Origin: Morchella semilibera
Lineage: Eukaryota; Ascomycota; Pezizomycetes; Pezizales; Morchellaceae
Direction: 5' to 3'
DNA: 64,000 nt
NCBI GenBank assembly: GCA_009192285.1
Contig: CM018603.1
Location: 2,162,588-2,226,587 of the forward strand
The first letter of the stretch is position 1. Each line of letters opens with the position of its first letter. Under the pieces are notes generated by a model. It made no database searches. It had not been told where the DNA came from and saw only the letters and a list, made by a program, of their open reading frames with translations. Of this stretch, positions 22,039-34,389 are shown piece after piece. The position numbers were made by a program, and so were the translations under genes.

Positions 22039-22728
22039 ATACATCTAGTTGTATACATGTATCTTTACACTGTAGAGTATATCTATTTTGAGTTTCCTGG
22101 AATCGGAAGTGCGGCCGGGGGCCTTCTAGGTTGTGTTTGTAGGTTTGGTGGAGTTAATTCTAAGTTAATGGGAGATTGATGTTATTCTATGTGTGTTGCT
22201 GGGGGGCGTCTTAAATAAGACTCCGCCTGGATTCCAGATCCCATTAACCACTTACAACATTCGCTGATAGCCACATGTCTCATTTATACATTTAGACCCA
22301 GACAATGCAAGATTGGTGATCCAAGAAATCCGTTTCTTCCACGCAGTATTAGACTTGATAGACATGGTAACGGCAAAGCCGGGTAAGTGGGATTTCTGCC
22401 CTGCAGTGAAGTTTGCTTGCAGACGCGGCTCTGCGTCGCGTTTCCCCAACAGGTCCGCAGCTGTAGTAGACTAGAGCATTAACTCAACTTCCGTTCTCTT
22501 TGAGTCAGTAACATATTTCACGACCTTATATTTCTCCCCTTGACGACACGAGTACCAAATTCAAATTCATGATTAATGATAAAGTACATGCACACATAAA
22601 CTGGTAGTATCCTCAATTCAAATGCCTACTTGGACGCGAATTAGAGATTAATGTTTCGCTAGCCGCTCAGCAAGCACCATAAGCTCCCTTGAAGCCCACT
22701 TAAAGAAAAAACAAAGACAATAAAAGAC

Positions 22729-25264
22729 ATGCCAGCAAAGCGCAAGCGCGACGAGGCCGCCGAAAGTGTATCTTCCTCGACGCCGCTATCCAAACTAGAT
22801 CAAATCAGAAACATGGAAGAGTTTGCCGCGTTGGGGCAATACTTATTCATGTTCGGCGTTGGGGCTTTAGATCTACCAGATTTTGGACGAGAGGTGAGCT
22901 AATTGCTCACTATTTAACTCACATCCTCTCCATATACCATTTACTTACGGGTACAATAGGAACTCGAGGAAGCATTGCTAGCGCCGCGATCACCCCTAGT
23001 TGAGCAGATAAAGTTGGCGCTCATCAAGATGGTGACTTCAAATGCACGTCTTTTGATTGAGCAATTCGACGATCAGGCTAGGAAGCAATACTTATTGAAT
23101 GGGGCTCAAGCAAATCCCTTCGATGCCGACAATATGACTGCAATATTATTTAATGATATGGATTTATTCACAAAGGTCTCTCTTCTGTACCTCCTAACTG
23201 TGCTATTCCGTGATACTTGGTGATATTAACTGCTGGTCCCCATATAGATTCATGTGTTGCACCAATTGTCCATTTGGACATTTAAACATCCGAATGTGTT
23301 GCGTGAAAAGATGGGGGATATCGACATATCTGAAGAACTCCTATGGGTAAATCCTAGGAACCGATTTACTATTTTTGAGCTTCACTAATTGTGGATAGAG
23401 AGTGGAACCTGCCGGTTATGACAGTAATGGTAACGAATACTTAATACTCGATGATAACCGTCTATATTGTCGTGCACCCTGGAAGGAAGTCGTTGTTTCA
23501 CCTCCCAGGAAGAAGAAACCACAAATATCACGAGCGGGACGTAAGCGCAAACGTATATCAAACAGCTCTACTATTGACTCCGCAGTCACGGTAAAAGCCG
23601 ATGTGGGCAGGGATTGGGCATGTGTTTGCACATCGTTGGACGATTGGGAAGGTTTCGTGTCAGATTTGCAAGGCTCAAAGAACGGAGATGAGGAAGCTCT
23701 TTATGAATACTTAAATGGAGAAGTGTTACCAGAAATCCGCCGCAGTGAGGAGGTGACTATTTCAAATGAAATCCACATATTACTTAAAGTATGCTGATAA
23801 ACGTCCGCACCGTAGCTTAAACAAAAGAAATTACTTGATATCGAGAAAGAGCGTCAAAAGCAAGAAGCTGTAGCTAACAGAAAGCGATCCTCCCGTATCG
23901 ACGAAAAAATGGTGCGTAAAAAGGCGGAGGAGTTGAGGGCTGCCGAAGAACGCAAACAGGGGGAGCTCCTGAAGAAGGCTCAGGCTGAAGAGCGGAAACG
24001 AGAGAAGGTACGTCGTCGCCATGTTTTGTCACGTGAAATCCATAGATTGCAGTCTCGGCAAGCATAAATATTTACGCACAGTACAGGAGCGTGAAGCTCG
24101 TTTGGCGGCACATGAGCGGCAGATTGCGCGACAATATAAGGCCCGGGAGAAAAGGCCACAGACCCAAGACGTTGGAAGCAACAAGGTTACATCCGGTGAT
24201 GAGAGTAGTGTCAATAGCCGTAGAGTCTCGACAAGAGTACAGACAAGGAGGTCGCGGCAGTCGCCCTCACTCGAAGAAAGGGAGGGTGACTGGATATTTG
24301 ATTGCCGTTGCGGCATCCATGGTAGATTTGCACTTTCTATTGTTTCAATTTTCGTTTTGTTCTTCGGGTTGTATACTAACAGGCCTACCTTCCAGGAAAA
24401 AAATATGTAAGATCTAGGGTCGAAATTTAGATCGTGTTGGCAAATGTAACTAATTCTCAAGTTTTACAGGCGGGCGGGTCGACAATCATTGCATGCGATA
24501 AGTGTGCTGTCTGGCAACACCTTGCCTGTCAGAATCTTCCACCTTCATTCACAGAGGGCGATTTTACCTGCGAAAGATGTATACGGCGTGAGACAGCTTA
24601 TGGGATGGCAAATAAGAAACGTGTAACAATAAAGCTCCACATCGGTGGTTCAACCAAGTCCTCTCCAATGGATTTGCCTAAGGGCCGTGAGGGTGCTCTG
24701 CCAATAATTCTAGAGTCCCCTGCTCAGCCGGCAAGACCCCCGCGGGTATCTCAAGCCGAGATTCAAGAACGACTTGGGTTTGAGACATTCCCAGCCTCCG
24801 GACACGGTGGCGGTCCACAGCGTGGGTGGGAAGATAGCCAGGACGATTTGAAGCCCGCAATGAGCCACAATGTATCTGCATCAAGAAAATTCGGATACGG
24901 TGATGGGATAGGCGGCGATGGTGGTGCAAATGGCAGAGAAGAGTCAGCACAAGCTTCAGCTGATTTTCTCTTGCTCATGGCCGATCCAGGACATGGCATA
25001 TCTGACCTACAAAAACCGGGTAATTCTAGGTTTGCCAACGGAGTGCAAAACTCCAACACCCCCGAATTCCACGAGGAGAAACTTCGATCCAGCCAGACCT
25101 CCAAGCCGTTGAATGGCAGCCCCGGCGCCGCACCAAGCGGCTTGATAACAAATCTACTGCCACCTTCGGCTTGTATTCCCCTTGCGGGCACCAGAACACT
25201 AATACCAATAATCCCCCCGGAAAAGAATGATGCACATCTTTGTGATGAGAACCCTAACTCTTAA
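22729..25264 (+). CDS. DDT-like / PHD-finger chromatin protein
   Basis: Eight predicted exons: 22729-22893, 22960-23175, 23248-23346, 23399-23788, 23828-24007, 24087-24321, 24396-24406, 24470-25264, about 696 residues, all phases consistent. The N-terminus (MPAKRKRDEAAES) is a nuclear-localisation-like basic stretch, then a DDT-like helical region (QYLFMFGVGALDLPDF). Next come a WHIM-type region (YDSNGNEYLILDDNRLYCRA), a charged coiled coil (RKKAEELRAAEERKQGE), and a PHD finger near residue 430 with all eight zinc ligands: CRC, CDKC, H-x2-C of WQHLAC, and CERC. The tail is Ser/Pro/Gly-rich. An 11-nt exon lies inside the PHD finger. PHD fingers of this type usually read histone H3 tails, and DDT/WHIM regions pair with ISWI-type remodellers (family knowledge); the exact complex is unknown. 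It lies ~690 bp after the G-patch gene, same strand. Confidence 0.85.
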
Positions 25265-28200
25265 AGTGTGTTGGCGGTCCTGCTAGTTCCGAAAATTCAT
25301 AAGTCTCGGCCGTTTTGGCTAGTCTCTAGACTGCAATGACTCGCCCTTTTAATTTGTGAAGGTAGAGTAAAAACTCTAGGGGCTTTTTTTAAGGTTTTAG
25401 CGGGCGGTGCGCAGTAACTATGAGTACCATGCATGTTGTTCTCCCAGAGTCTGTGTATGGTATTAGGGATACTGTGGACCACTCGGACTGCCTAAGTAAG
25501 ATAATCATAGAAGCAACGAGTACATTATCCTTAGATAGGTTCGCAGCAAAACGATAGAGACAGTTTATGGGACAATATTAATATTGTGATTTTGTAGGGC
25601 CGTTATAAATGTGACATTTACCCAGGATGTTGGAAAGTGATACACATTTTGGCATCGTATATAGAACCTCTCTACCATACCGAAGCACTAAGGAGCATAT
25701 ACTTGACGAAAAGCATCTGCACACTCATATTTACCCTTTGAATAGCCTTGTGTAGAAATTAACTCCCCCCGCAGCTATGAAACCACCGAATGTGCATCAC
25801 TTTCCGATACTCTAGGTACATGTATGTTTTTACTATATGTACCTACATGTAGAGAACATGTCGTGTACTCGTTTTTTCGCTGACGTCTTTGAACTGGGCC
25901 ATTGTTGCATACACCCAAAATCATGAGCTTGACGTATCTTTGTATGGCATGCAATATCAGTCGCGTTCACAAACGTCAGCGAAATACGAGTATGTACATG
26001 TATTAATACATGTACTTACATACGATGTATACATGTATGTACCTACATTTATGCTAAGACGGTCCGACCCTCCCTTGTAGTTTGAATAAAAAAGTGTGCC
26101 TGGAGGTTTACAACCATAGGGGACTTGGGTTCTCGCGCCATACATACAAGTATACATGTATGTACCTAGTAGGGCAACCAGAGTCTAAAAATGCCCCCAA
26201 CTCTTATATGATCTGCTACCACCTTGGAGGTAATTCGAATTCCTGTTAGGCACTTTATTCATCCGGTAGGCGGGAATACAGTAGCGAATCCACACCCTTT
26301 TTTTGGCGCATGGCACTGTACTAAAGGCAATATCATCTGGATGCAGATAAAGTACAGCCTCCTGCATTCAGGCGCAAAACTACAGCTACATGTAGCTATG
26401 TAGGAAACATTTGGAAATGCGGCCATGGCAACATCTAGATCCACAAATACGTCACTTGAACTATAAACTACATGTAGAAGTACATTTACAGCTACATGTA
26501 CATACCTCTGGGGTGGGGGGCGAGAGGACACCGCGCTACCAAGGTTGCGTGTGAAGGTTGTCTTCTCACTTTATCCCCACCTCTGAAGTATCATGTTTTA
26601 GGCCTGATTGCATAAACTACATGTAAGTGCCAGATATATAGAGCAGTTCCTGAGCCAGAGAATACGGTATTACTGTTATTGGCAATGACACGTACAACGC
26701 ACATTTGTACCAGCTGTTGTTGGTAATGAGCATTTCCTGAACTGGCTGTCACTCAGTGTGTATGCGATTTGGAGCGAATGGGTCATACGGAAACAGTTGG
26801 AAGACTTGTAGTAGAAAACACGTTTATATAGGTACAATATTCTCAGCGGCTATAGTCGCGCCTCGCTACGGTGGAGTTCAATATTCCAGATCCCTTAGGC
26901 ACTCTATTTTTCCCACTATAAAATCAATCCGTTACTGGATTTCCTAGCAGTCCGGCATAGCCAGGTACATATAGGTACCTACATGTACCTATATACCTAC
27001 ATCTACTAAGGCTAAAACCTCGATATCAAGAACACCGCCCGCGAGGTAGAGCAACATTAATTCATGCTCGCCCGGTTAATTATTTACGTAGCAACCGCAC
27101 CAAAAATATCGATATTTATTTTTTGGCGGATGGTGGACTGGGCCTGTGGTGCATGTCGATAAAAATGTGCTAGTGTAAACAGCATTCTTCATATGACGCG
27201 AACGACATAGTTGCAGGGTTCTTTCTGTCTGTCGTGCGATGTGATTTACAAATCCGGGAGAACCAGCACTGGGTGAAGCATACTATAAATTATAAAATAC
27301 ATATAACTTGACTACGTGCTTACTTCATCTAGCCTAGCTAGGCTAATTCTTGCCGGATTTTTTTTTCCGTCCGATCAAATTTACCTAGCTAGCCTCGCCT
27401 CACCATTTTTTAGACTTTTACCTGAATTTACGAAACTTTATGGGAAGAAATAGTCGCTGCCTATATTCGCTGCCTACATGTATATATTTGATGTTCAGAC
27501 AGAAGCGAGTCTAGGACGGAAGCGGTTGCCAAGATTTGAAACGGTCGCCGGTCAGCCGTGCTTAGCCTAGTTTTGCCAAGGCACGATAGCCTACGAGTGA
27601 TCCGCTATGATTGATCATGAGACTGGGGAAGTTGGCCCAAACATAGTATCTCGAATAGAAAATATTCATTACACAACATTTACACCATCTGTGGACCATT
27701 TAATGTGGAAGTAGAAGGGCATAAGGTAAGGTATAGATGACCCGTCTCCGAAGGTAGGATCATTGTTGAAGGTTTAAAGATTTGCTGAAAAGACCGTTTT
27801 CGCATCGATCTACATCATTTGGCTACAATAAGAACAAGTGTATGTAGATAGATGTCTTAGAAACCCCGGACTCTGCTTTTTCAGGATATAGTACTACGGG
27901 AGTAGTATGTATGATGAGGTTCGCTTTTGATTGACTACATGTACATGTAGATATGTAGGTACCTCTCTGCATGTGGTATAGTCTAGACTATGCTAGATGT
28001 TTTGAACATGTTTACATGGACCTACATGTAGGTCTTATCCCAGCATCTTTGCCGGAAGTACATGTATGTATGTAGCTGCCAATGATTCCACACCTTAGCC
28101 GAGAACTACATGTACGCAGACTATAAATTCGATGCACACACCTGAAAGCCACATACATGTAGACATCCTCCTGTTCCCAGAGGTCTGGATGCATACGCCG

Positions 28201-29800
28201 CGCACATGCAAGAAACCGAAGCATTATTGCGTGCACCTGCCTTCTCCAGAAAAACCCAAGAATCTTCCATGCGCCAGCCAGTGTGTCCTTGTATTATGTA
28301 TTGCTTGTTCGCACACTACGCTGCAGAAGCGGTAACAGTACCATGGTTTGCTCCCCGCTACTGCAAAGTACATGTACATGTAGTTCCATCGCTGTATGCT
28401 GCTGTGCGAAATATGCATGCAATCTCCCTTAAGTGGAGTAGAAGAATGTATGATCGCTAGCGATTGTGCCGAATAGGTACTCGCTAGTCTCTATCAATAC
28501 TTTCTTGTAATTTCCGTATTAGTGTTTTACGAGAAATCCGTGTCCGATGGCACATCCCAGTTTGCTGGACCGGGAACCAGGCTCTCGGGGCAATATGTAT
28601 CAGAACAAAACGATTCCAACGTCTCAGACTTCGTTTTATCAATGTGATGCCGGATTGGAAGGCCTATTTACGTCAATATCTACCCATCTAAACACGTTAG
28701 TATATGTAGTGAGCTTCTTAGTTGTTCAGCCGAAAATTATACATGTAACTTACGATGTAGATGGCCGCATAAAATATTTTTAAAAGCTTCCTAACATTAA
28801 GCGGCAATCACACGACCTTCTCAGCTTTCTCAAGTAGCTTTTACCAGGCACACCTTTACTAACCGACACATGCCCTCTAATTTTCTTGATGGACTAGTCT
28901 TCCACATAGCCAGAATTTGGCTACATATAGTCCTGCTTGCCGCTACTGTAGTAGAAAGAACAAAGAACTTCGCCAACTGCTAGAACTTCGCCGACTGCCT
29001 AGGCCTTCTCTCACTAGAGACCCCTATCTCCGGGCATTCAAAGGCTTCTTACTAGTAACGAACAAAGGGTATTCGAAGTATCACATCTCGGAGGTTGTGC
29101 ACGCATGTTTGTTCGTATTCCCTGCTGAACTGCGTAATTAGGCGTGTAGCCAGGTGCCATCGCAACTTCCCGCTGACTGTCAGTCATCAGGATTATTTCG
29201 TACCTCAACAGATATTTTTTAATATACGAGGGTTCGTTCGATCTAACCCCTCTCACTCTTGTCACAGGAGGATAGCTAGCATTTGCACTTTTGATCGCGG
29301 TTTTGTTTATAAACTAAACGCTGGGCCATCAACAGTACTTAGAAGGAATTGAAGTTCGAGTTCTGACGAATAATATCCTCCTACGAAGACCAAATCACTG
29401 TTCGAACAGAGGCTCTTGTGTAAGAGCTAGGGTTACCGTCGCATCAACTAAATTTATTCAAACTCAGGAAATTAAGAACCTCGTCAAACGCTATCCTTAG
29501 ACGCCCTTGACCTGCACCGCATATTTCCACAGCGTCTCTCGTGACAAAGAGGTATATGTCACATTAGCGTACTTTACTAGTTTATAACCCCATAACCAAA
29601 CTCCGTTTCCCTACAGTGGCTTACCGCTCAAGGACTTCCCTTTTATATTGCTGTCCATCCCAGGTCGGACATACAGCTCTTCATCAACAACCCTGTGCCG
29701 AACGACTCAAGCGCACGCACCGAAAATAAGTCAATGCTACTTTAATCGCAAAATACTTACGACTAGTACTGTCCAGTTTAATAACAGAGTATCCAGATTG
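25265..29800. other. Long intergenic region rich in the palindrome TACATGTA
   Basis: No supported gene on either strand; all frames are short and unlike known proteins. From about 25810 to 28390, and sparsely to 28740, the 8-mer TACATGTA and its overlaps (CTACATGTAG, GTACATGTAC) occur about 20 times, often next to GGTACCTAC. A TA-flanked foldback element lies at 25868-25990. A 16-bp palindrome TAGCCTAGCTAGGCTA lies near 27332. The last kilobase presumably includes the promoter of the HMG-box gene. Confidence 0.6.
25868..25990. mobile_element. TA-flanked foldback miniature element, 123 bp
   Basis: Terminal repeats CTCGTTTTTTCGCTGACGTC and its imperfect complement at the right end (ACGTCAGCGAAATACGAG), flanked by TA at 25866-25867 and 25991-25992. 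The interior resembles sequence at 34670-34745 and near 32898 (TTGCATACACC, TATGGCATG, GCAATAT), so a dispersed family exists here. TA flanks suggest a Tc1/mariner-type mobiliser (inference). Confidence 0.75.
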
Positions 29801-32001
29801 ATGATACTCAGCGGGGATACCCTAACAGCGCACATGAAGGTCACAATAAAACATCAATCTCCAATATCTTCGCCAAACGTTAAATTAGAGCTGCCCTTTA
29901 AAACTAATCGTCCCGCTGACGCATCCAAAAAAAATTCACAACATTCTCAACCCACACATCTACAAACTGGGAAAAAATATCAACCCTCTGGTCAAAAACC
30001 ATACCCCCAGGCTTCCAACACGGTTCTAAAGAGGCCATTTAACGAGGAAAACAATTTCTCCCCAAGCCAAGCACAATATAACATTAGAGAATACGAGGAA
30101 CTAGAGAGAGGTAAATATCAACCCAACGTGTGTAGGCTCTACTCATTATTCTCTGGTTTTTTGGTCACTGAAAATAAACGGTCCCTGTTGTTTTCTTTCT
30201 AGGAAAACATGACATCGAGTACAATGGTAGGTTTACCATCCCGGATAGATACTCAGATCAATATTGATTTATTGGTCAGTATTATGACACCCCCAACAGC
30301 TATTAGGGGCGATCTAACATAAAGCAATATAGAATGATGATTATGCTTTGGTGGATAGTGGATATCATGACTTACCTGTGAGTTAAATCATCAGCTTGGT
30401 ATATTTCCATCTCCTAATACAAACATGTAAGCAGGATGGCTACTTTCAAGATCAATTCTCGCCGGTGGGCGGAGAGGTGAGTTACCATGATGATAAACCT
30501 GTAGGTAACTAGCTAACTTTCAAAGTATGTTAATACCGGAAATTCCGACCAAATAGTATCGCCGGTAATACATACTCCCCAGATACGAACTCGTAGTAGT
30601 ATGGGAGTCGACATCAGTAGAGTAACCAACTATAAATCCTCGATTTCAACTAAAAACGGACCAGATGGTGAGCCAATGAAGGTTGCTAGAGTGTGCAGAG
30701 TTGCAAGGAAACGCAAGGGCACTGGGGAAAAGGCAGATAAACCGAAGCTACCCAAATTGACCAAATCTTTGAGTGAACTCACAAAGGACTACCATGACCT
30801 ACCAATAAGAAACATGGAATGTTGGGTCCATCGAACTGCAGAGGTCCGCAGGCAAGAAGTTGAAAAACGTGGAGGATATGTTACGCGGCCTATGAATAGT
30901 TTTATGCTATACCGTTCTGCGTTTGCGGAGCGTACTAAGATGTGGTGTCTCCAGAACAACCATCAGGTCGTCTCATCTGTTAGTGGCGAGAGTTGGCCGC
31001 TGGAGCCAGCAGAAATTCGAGATAAATATAACGAATTGGCAAAGATCGAGCGAAGCAACCATCAAGCGGCCCACCCTGGGTACAAGTTCTCCCCCAGCAA
31101 AGCTCAGAATTCGAAAAAAAGAAAAGACTCAAAGAATGTTGAAGATATTGGAACAAGTGATAATGAGCCTTATGCCGACGAAGACGATTATGCAGCAACG
31201 CCGGGGGATTCTCGGGCAAGGAAAAATCCCCGTGGTGGAAAGAAGGGCCAAAAGACTTTAGGACAAGTTCAGGGTGTGGGAAATTCCATTAATGGCTACA
31301 TGGGCCTGTGTTACGATCATATGGAAGGTGGTGCCCAGAGATCTTCTTTCACTCACAACAACCCAGGAAAGACACCCCCTATGTGCATGGGCAGCACCGA
31401 TATGAGCGGGCAATATTATCAGACTACAGTCCGCGCCAATTCTACAACACCAATTTCTCACCCAATGCACCCGGCAATAATTGAAGATGTGACGATCCGG
31501 AAGACTCAAGCCCCAATGGGTGTAATGAATCAGAACAAGCTATACCAAATGGGCTCAGTTGATGGGTATAGCTTGCAGTCTGTTTTCCAAAACCTTCATG
31601 ACAATTCGAAAGTTGACCCTGCTCTGCTTGGGGATGAGCCAGTTCGTGTCAGCTCATACAACAACTGTGGATTGCAAAATATCAGTGAGGATGATATACT
31701 GTCTAGAGAGTTTATCGATGAAGGTAATTACGAGCCTAGTCAATTCGACATTGACCGTTTGTTCGCAGCTGCAACCGGCAGTCAAATCCCAGATATGCAT
31801 TTCCCAGATGGCGGGGTCCCCTCGGAATCTATCAACCATCTCGACGGAAGTGGCTTGAATTCAAGATTCGATGTTAGGAAGTTACCTGGATATGACCAAA
31901 GCATGCAAGGTTTCTTGGACAATCAGGATCCGTGGAGCATAACTGGGGAAATTGGACACGATGAAGGTGACCAATTTTGTTACGATGAGTGGCTGCAATA
32001 A
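29801..32001 (+). CDS. fmf-1: HMG-box transcription regulator, FMF-1/PaHMG5/Ste11-like
   Basis: The main exon (about 30583-32001, ~470 residues) is continuous. It holds a MATA-type HMG box near residues 95-170: TRPMNSFMLYRSAF, then WCLQNNHQVVSSVSGESWPL and HPGYKFSPSKA. The NHQ-VS-V-G-SWPLEP pattern distinguishes FMF-1/PaHMG5/S. pombe Ste11-type proteins from MAT1-2-1. A basic stretch follows (SKKRKD), then a long Asn/Ser/Gly-rich tail with acidic clusters, typical of an activation region. Upstream exons are likely: 29801-30110, 30203-30226 and one or two more between 30345 and 30479, but one junction did not resolve by eye, so the start is tentative. In Neurospora fmf-1 is needed for fertility, and PaHMG5 controls mating-type HMG genes (family knowledge). 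A true mating-type gene is less likely; no alpha-box partner is seen. Confidence 0.8.
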
Positions 32002-33569
32002 GCTCGAACTTTAAGAGCAATAGTACAGACAGAACTTGGCCGAATACCTGGTACAATATCAGGGTCAGGGAGGATTGAAGAAATCTAAGAGCTCGTTGGG
32101 CAAACATCTTCAAACAACCAGATGTAGAGAATTTGTTGCTCTATACAGGCGGGGTGACTCCAAAGTAATGAATCTTTTGGAAAAATCTCAACTCAAATTT
32201 CTTTATTCCTTTACACCTCTACTTTCTGTATTTTCCTATATTTCCTATATTCTGTACTTTCTTTTTTTTAATGCTATCTGCTTTCCTCATCATCTTCCTC
32301 TCTCTGTCTCCGCTGGATTTTTTCATGGCTAGGCCGTCGCGGTGCTCCAGGGCTACTAGCACTTCGCATGCATCCAGTATTAGTTTACTGCTTGAATTTT
32401 CTCCTTATTTGGGTCATATGATCTGGGCTGGATGCTGGTTATCTTTCTTTTCTCAGGTCTCTTTCATAGATGGGAACGTCCGTCCATTTCTTTGCATTTC
32501 ATCCTTTTTCCAGTTGGTTCATGGTACTCTGTCAGTTATCAACCGATTCCTTCCAGCCCAGAGGTTACACTGTAGCGTATAGCAGAAATCCTTATTTGAG
32601 TTCAAGTAAGAACTAGATCTCATAATGCAAGATCCCGAAGTGGTTGAATTAACATGTAACTTTGTGATAAACCAAAAGCGGTGAAGGCGGACTTAGGTTT
32701 CCTTACGTACTTGGTGCAGAAAACTAACAAATTTTCATTAACGAGGTACTCCAATAACCACAACCCAAAAATTTCGTTTTGGTAGAATTGTAGATAAATT
32801 TGGCTACTAGGACAAAATTCAAAATCTATTTACGCGTTTTATTTTAATTCTCCGCAGGTAAAGTGTACTACTAGTTACTAATTCCCTATATTTACATGGT
32901 ATGCAATATTAGTCGTGTTCGGAAACTTCGTTGGGGGGCGGGTAGAGAGTTGCGTAATTGAACTACAGTCGCACCTCGCTATCTCGTATCTCGATATCTC
33001 GGATCTCTTGCTGTCTCGTACGGATTTAAGGGACAGGTACTGCTCTTCTCCACCAAAAACTATTTGCTGTCACGTATATTTGCTATCTCGTAGGTTTGGC
33101 CCCCAGAATACGCTAACGACATAACGAGGTGCGACTGTAGGTACATACATACATGTACCTACATACCTACGGTACTGTGCTAGTGCGTTTTTACATTCAG
33201 GTTCTATTGGCCAGCCCCGAGTATAATCTACTTGCAACAGGGATGTTTACCTACATGTATGTACCTACTCGCAGCAGGTAAGAGATATGCAAGTCTTGAG
33301 ATGTAATTCTTATTGGAAATATACCAATTCAGTGCAGCCCACTAATGTAGTAATGCAGCTGGATTGTCGGGTACATACTTTCCAAGCTGGCGACTTTGAT
33401 GTGTCGTCGTACTACAGTCAGTGTTACCAGCGCGCAGGGCCATCTGTACTAGATAACTACATACCTCTCTCCTCAACACGCGTCTTGCTTCCTTAAAGCC
33501 ATTTTCACATCCACCTACTACTCCTATCCCTACTGCTGGTACCATTGTTATTCTTACTACACGAACGTA
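32002..33569. other. Intergenic region between the HMG-box gene and psf1
   Basis: Pyrimidine-rich downstream region to about 32330, then AT-rich spacer with no supported gene. Contains a TA-flanked miniature element at 32966-33137 and a few TACATGTA palindromes around 33145-33260. The sequence just before 33570 is the psf1 promoter region. Confidence 0.5.
32966..33137. mobile_element. Tc1/mariner (Fot1/pogo-like) miniature element, 172 bp
   Basis: Terminal repeats CAGTCGCACCTCG and CGAGGTGCGACTG, flanked by TA at 32964-32965 and 33138-33139. The CAGTC-x-CACCTCG end resembles those of Fot1/pogo-type elements of fungi. No coding capacity. Internal CTATCTCGTA words are repeated several times. 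Confidence 0.85.
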
Positions 33570-34389
33570 ATGTACGGAGATCTTGGCCTTAAGTTGGTAC
33601 GTTTGTTTGTCATTTCTGTCGGAGAAGGAGGGGAAAGGAAAATGAAAAGATCAGACCCTGAAACGTTACACAATAGGTACAACATGCTAAGAGGACGCAA
33701 TCACTTGTTCACCTTCCCCCATTCCAGGCGGAGATGGTTCGGGCCGTAACTCGTGAAGTGCGAGACCTCGATCGGGATGTCACCGAGATGCTAGAACCGT
33801 TCGATGGCCAGTTTGACCCTTCGGAAGACCCAGCCACAGCGTGTTCTCTCTTGGTCCGACATTTATGTATGCGCAGAAATAAGCGCTGTCTTCTGGCATA
33901 TCATCGGGTCAGGTCTGACAAAATTGAGGAAATGTGTTGGAATGGAAGTGATTTACTGGAACAAATACAACAGGGCGCAGGCAAAAGATCAGAAGAGGAA
34001 AATATGATCTTAGGTGGTGTCAATGGGGGAGCAAATAGCTCTGGGGCTTTGGGTGCTGTCGATGGTGTAAACGCAAGCTCCCTAAGCCCCGAGGAAGCAG
34101 AGTATGCAAGGCAGTATAGTGATTTATTGGCAGCATATAAAGGTCAGTGGACAGACATTGATTTGACAGGATCGTTGGAACCGCCAAGAGATTTATTCAT
34201 CGATGTTCGAGTATTGAAGGATGCCGGCGAGATCCAAACAGAATATGGGTAAGCATCACATGCTGATTCTTAACACCGGGGCTAACCAATTTTAGCGCCA
34301 TCACCCTCACCAAGAATAGTCAGTTTTTTGTACGACAGGGAGATGTGGAAAGGTTGATAACGCAAGGCTTTCTGCAGAAGCTTAACTAG
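33570..34389 (+). CDS. psf1: GINS complex subunit Psf1
   Basis: Three exons, 33570-33596, 33728-34248 and 34296-34389, give 213 residues, the usual Psf1 length. The 9-codon first exon MYGDLGLKL matches the conserved start of fungal Psf1 and is too short to find by frame length alone. Conserved blocks follow: RNKRCLLAYHRVRSDKIEEM in the helical A domain, EYARQYSDLLAAYKGQW, then PPRDLFIDVRVLKDAGEIQT leading into the C-terminal beta domain (SQFFVRQGDVERLITQGFL). GINS (Sld5-Psf1-Psf2-Psf3) joins Mcm2-7 and Cdc45 to form the replicative CMG helicase in the nucleus. A Gly/Ala/Asn-rich insert (about residues 95-120) is longer than in yeast. Introns are 131 and 47 nt with standard signals. No frame break. 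Confidence 0.95.

Noticed and set aside
26852-26890. Second Fot1-like miniature element (CTATAGTCGCGCCTCGCTA)
   Set aside because: One end only; no matching complementary end was found nearby.
28012-28460. Short frames rich in Met, His and Val on both strands
   Set aside because: They are readings of the TACATGTA palindromes (MYM, HVH and similar) and have no homology signal.
29801-32001. Mating-type locus (MAT1-2-1)
   Set aside because: The HMG box has the NHQ/SWPLEP pattern of FMF-1/PaHMG5 proteins, and no APN2, SLA2 or alpha-box gene is nearby.
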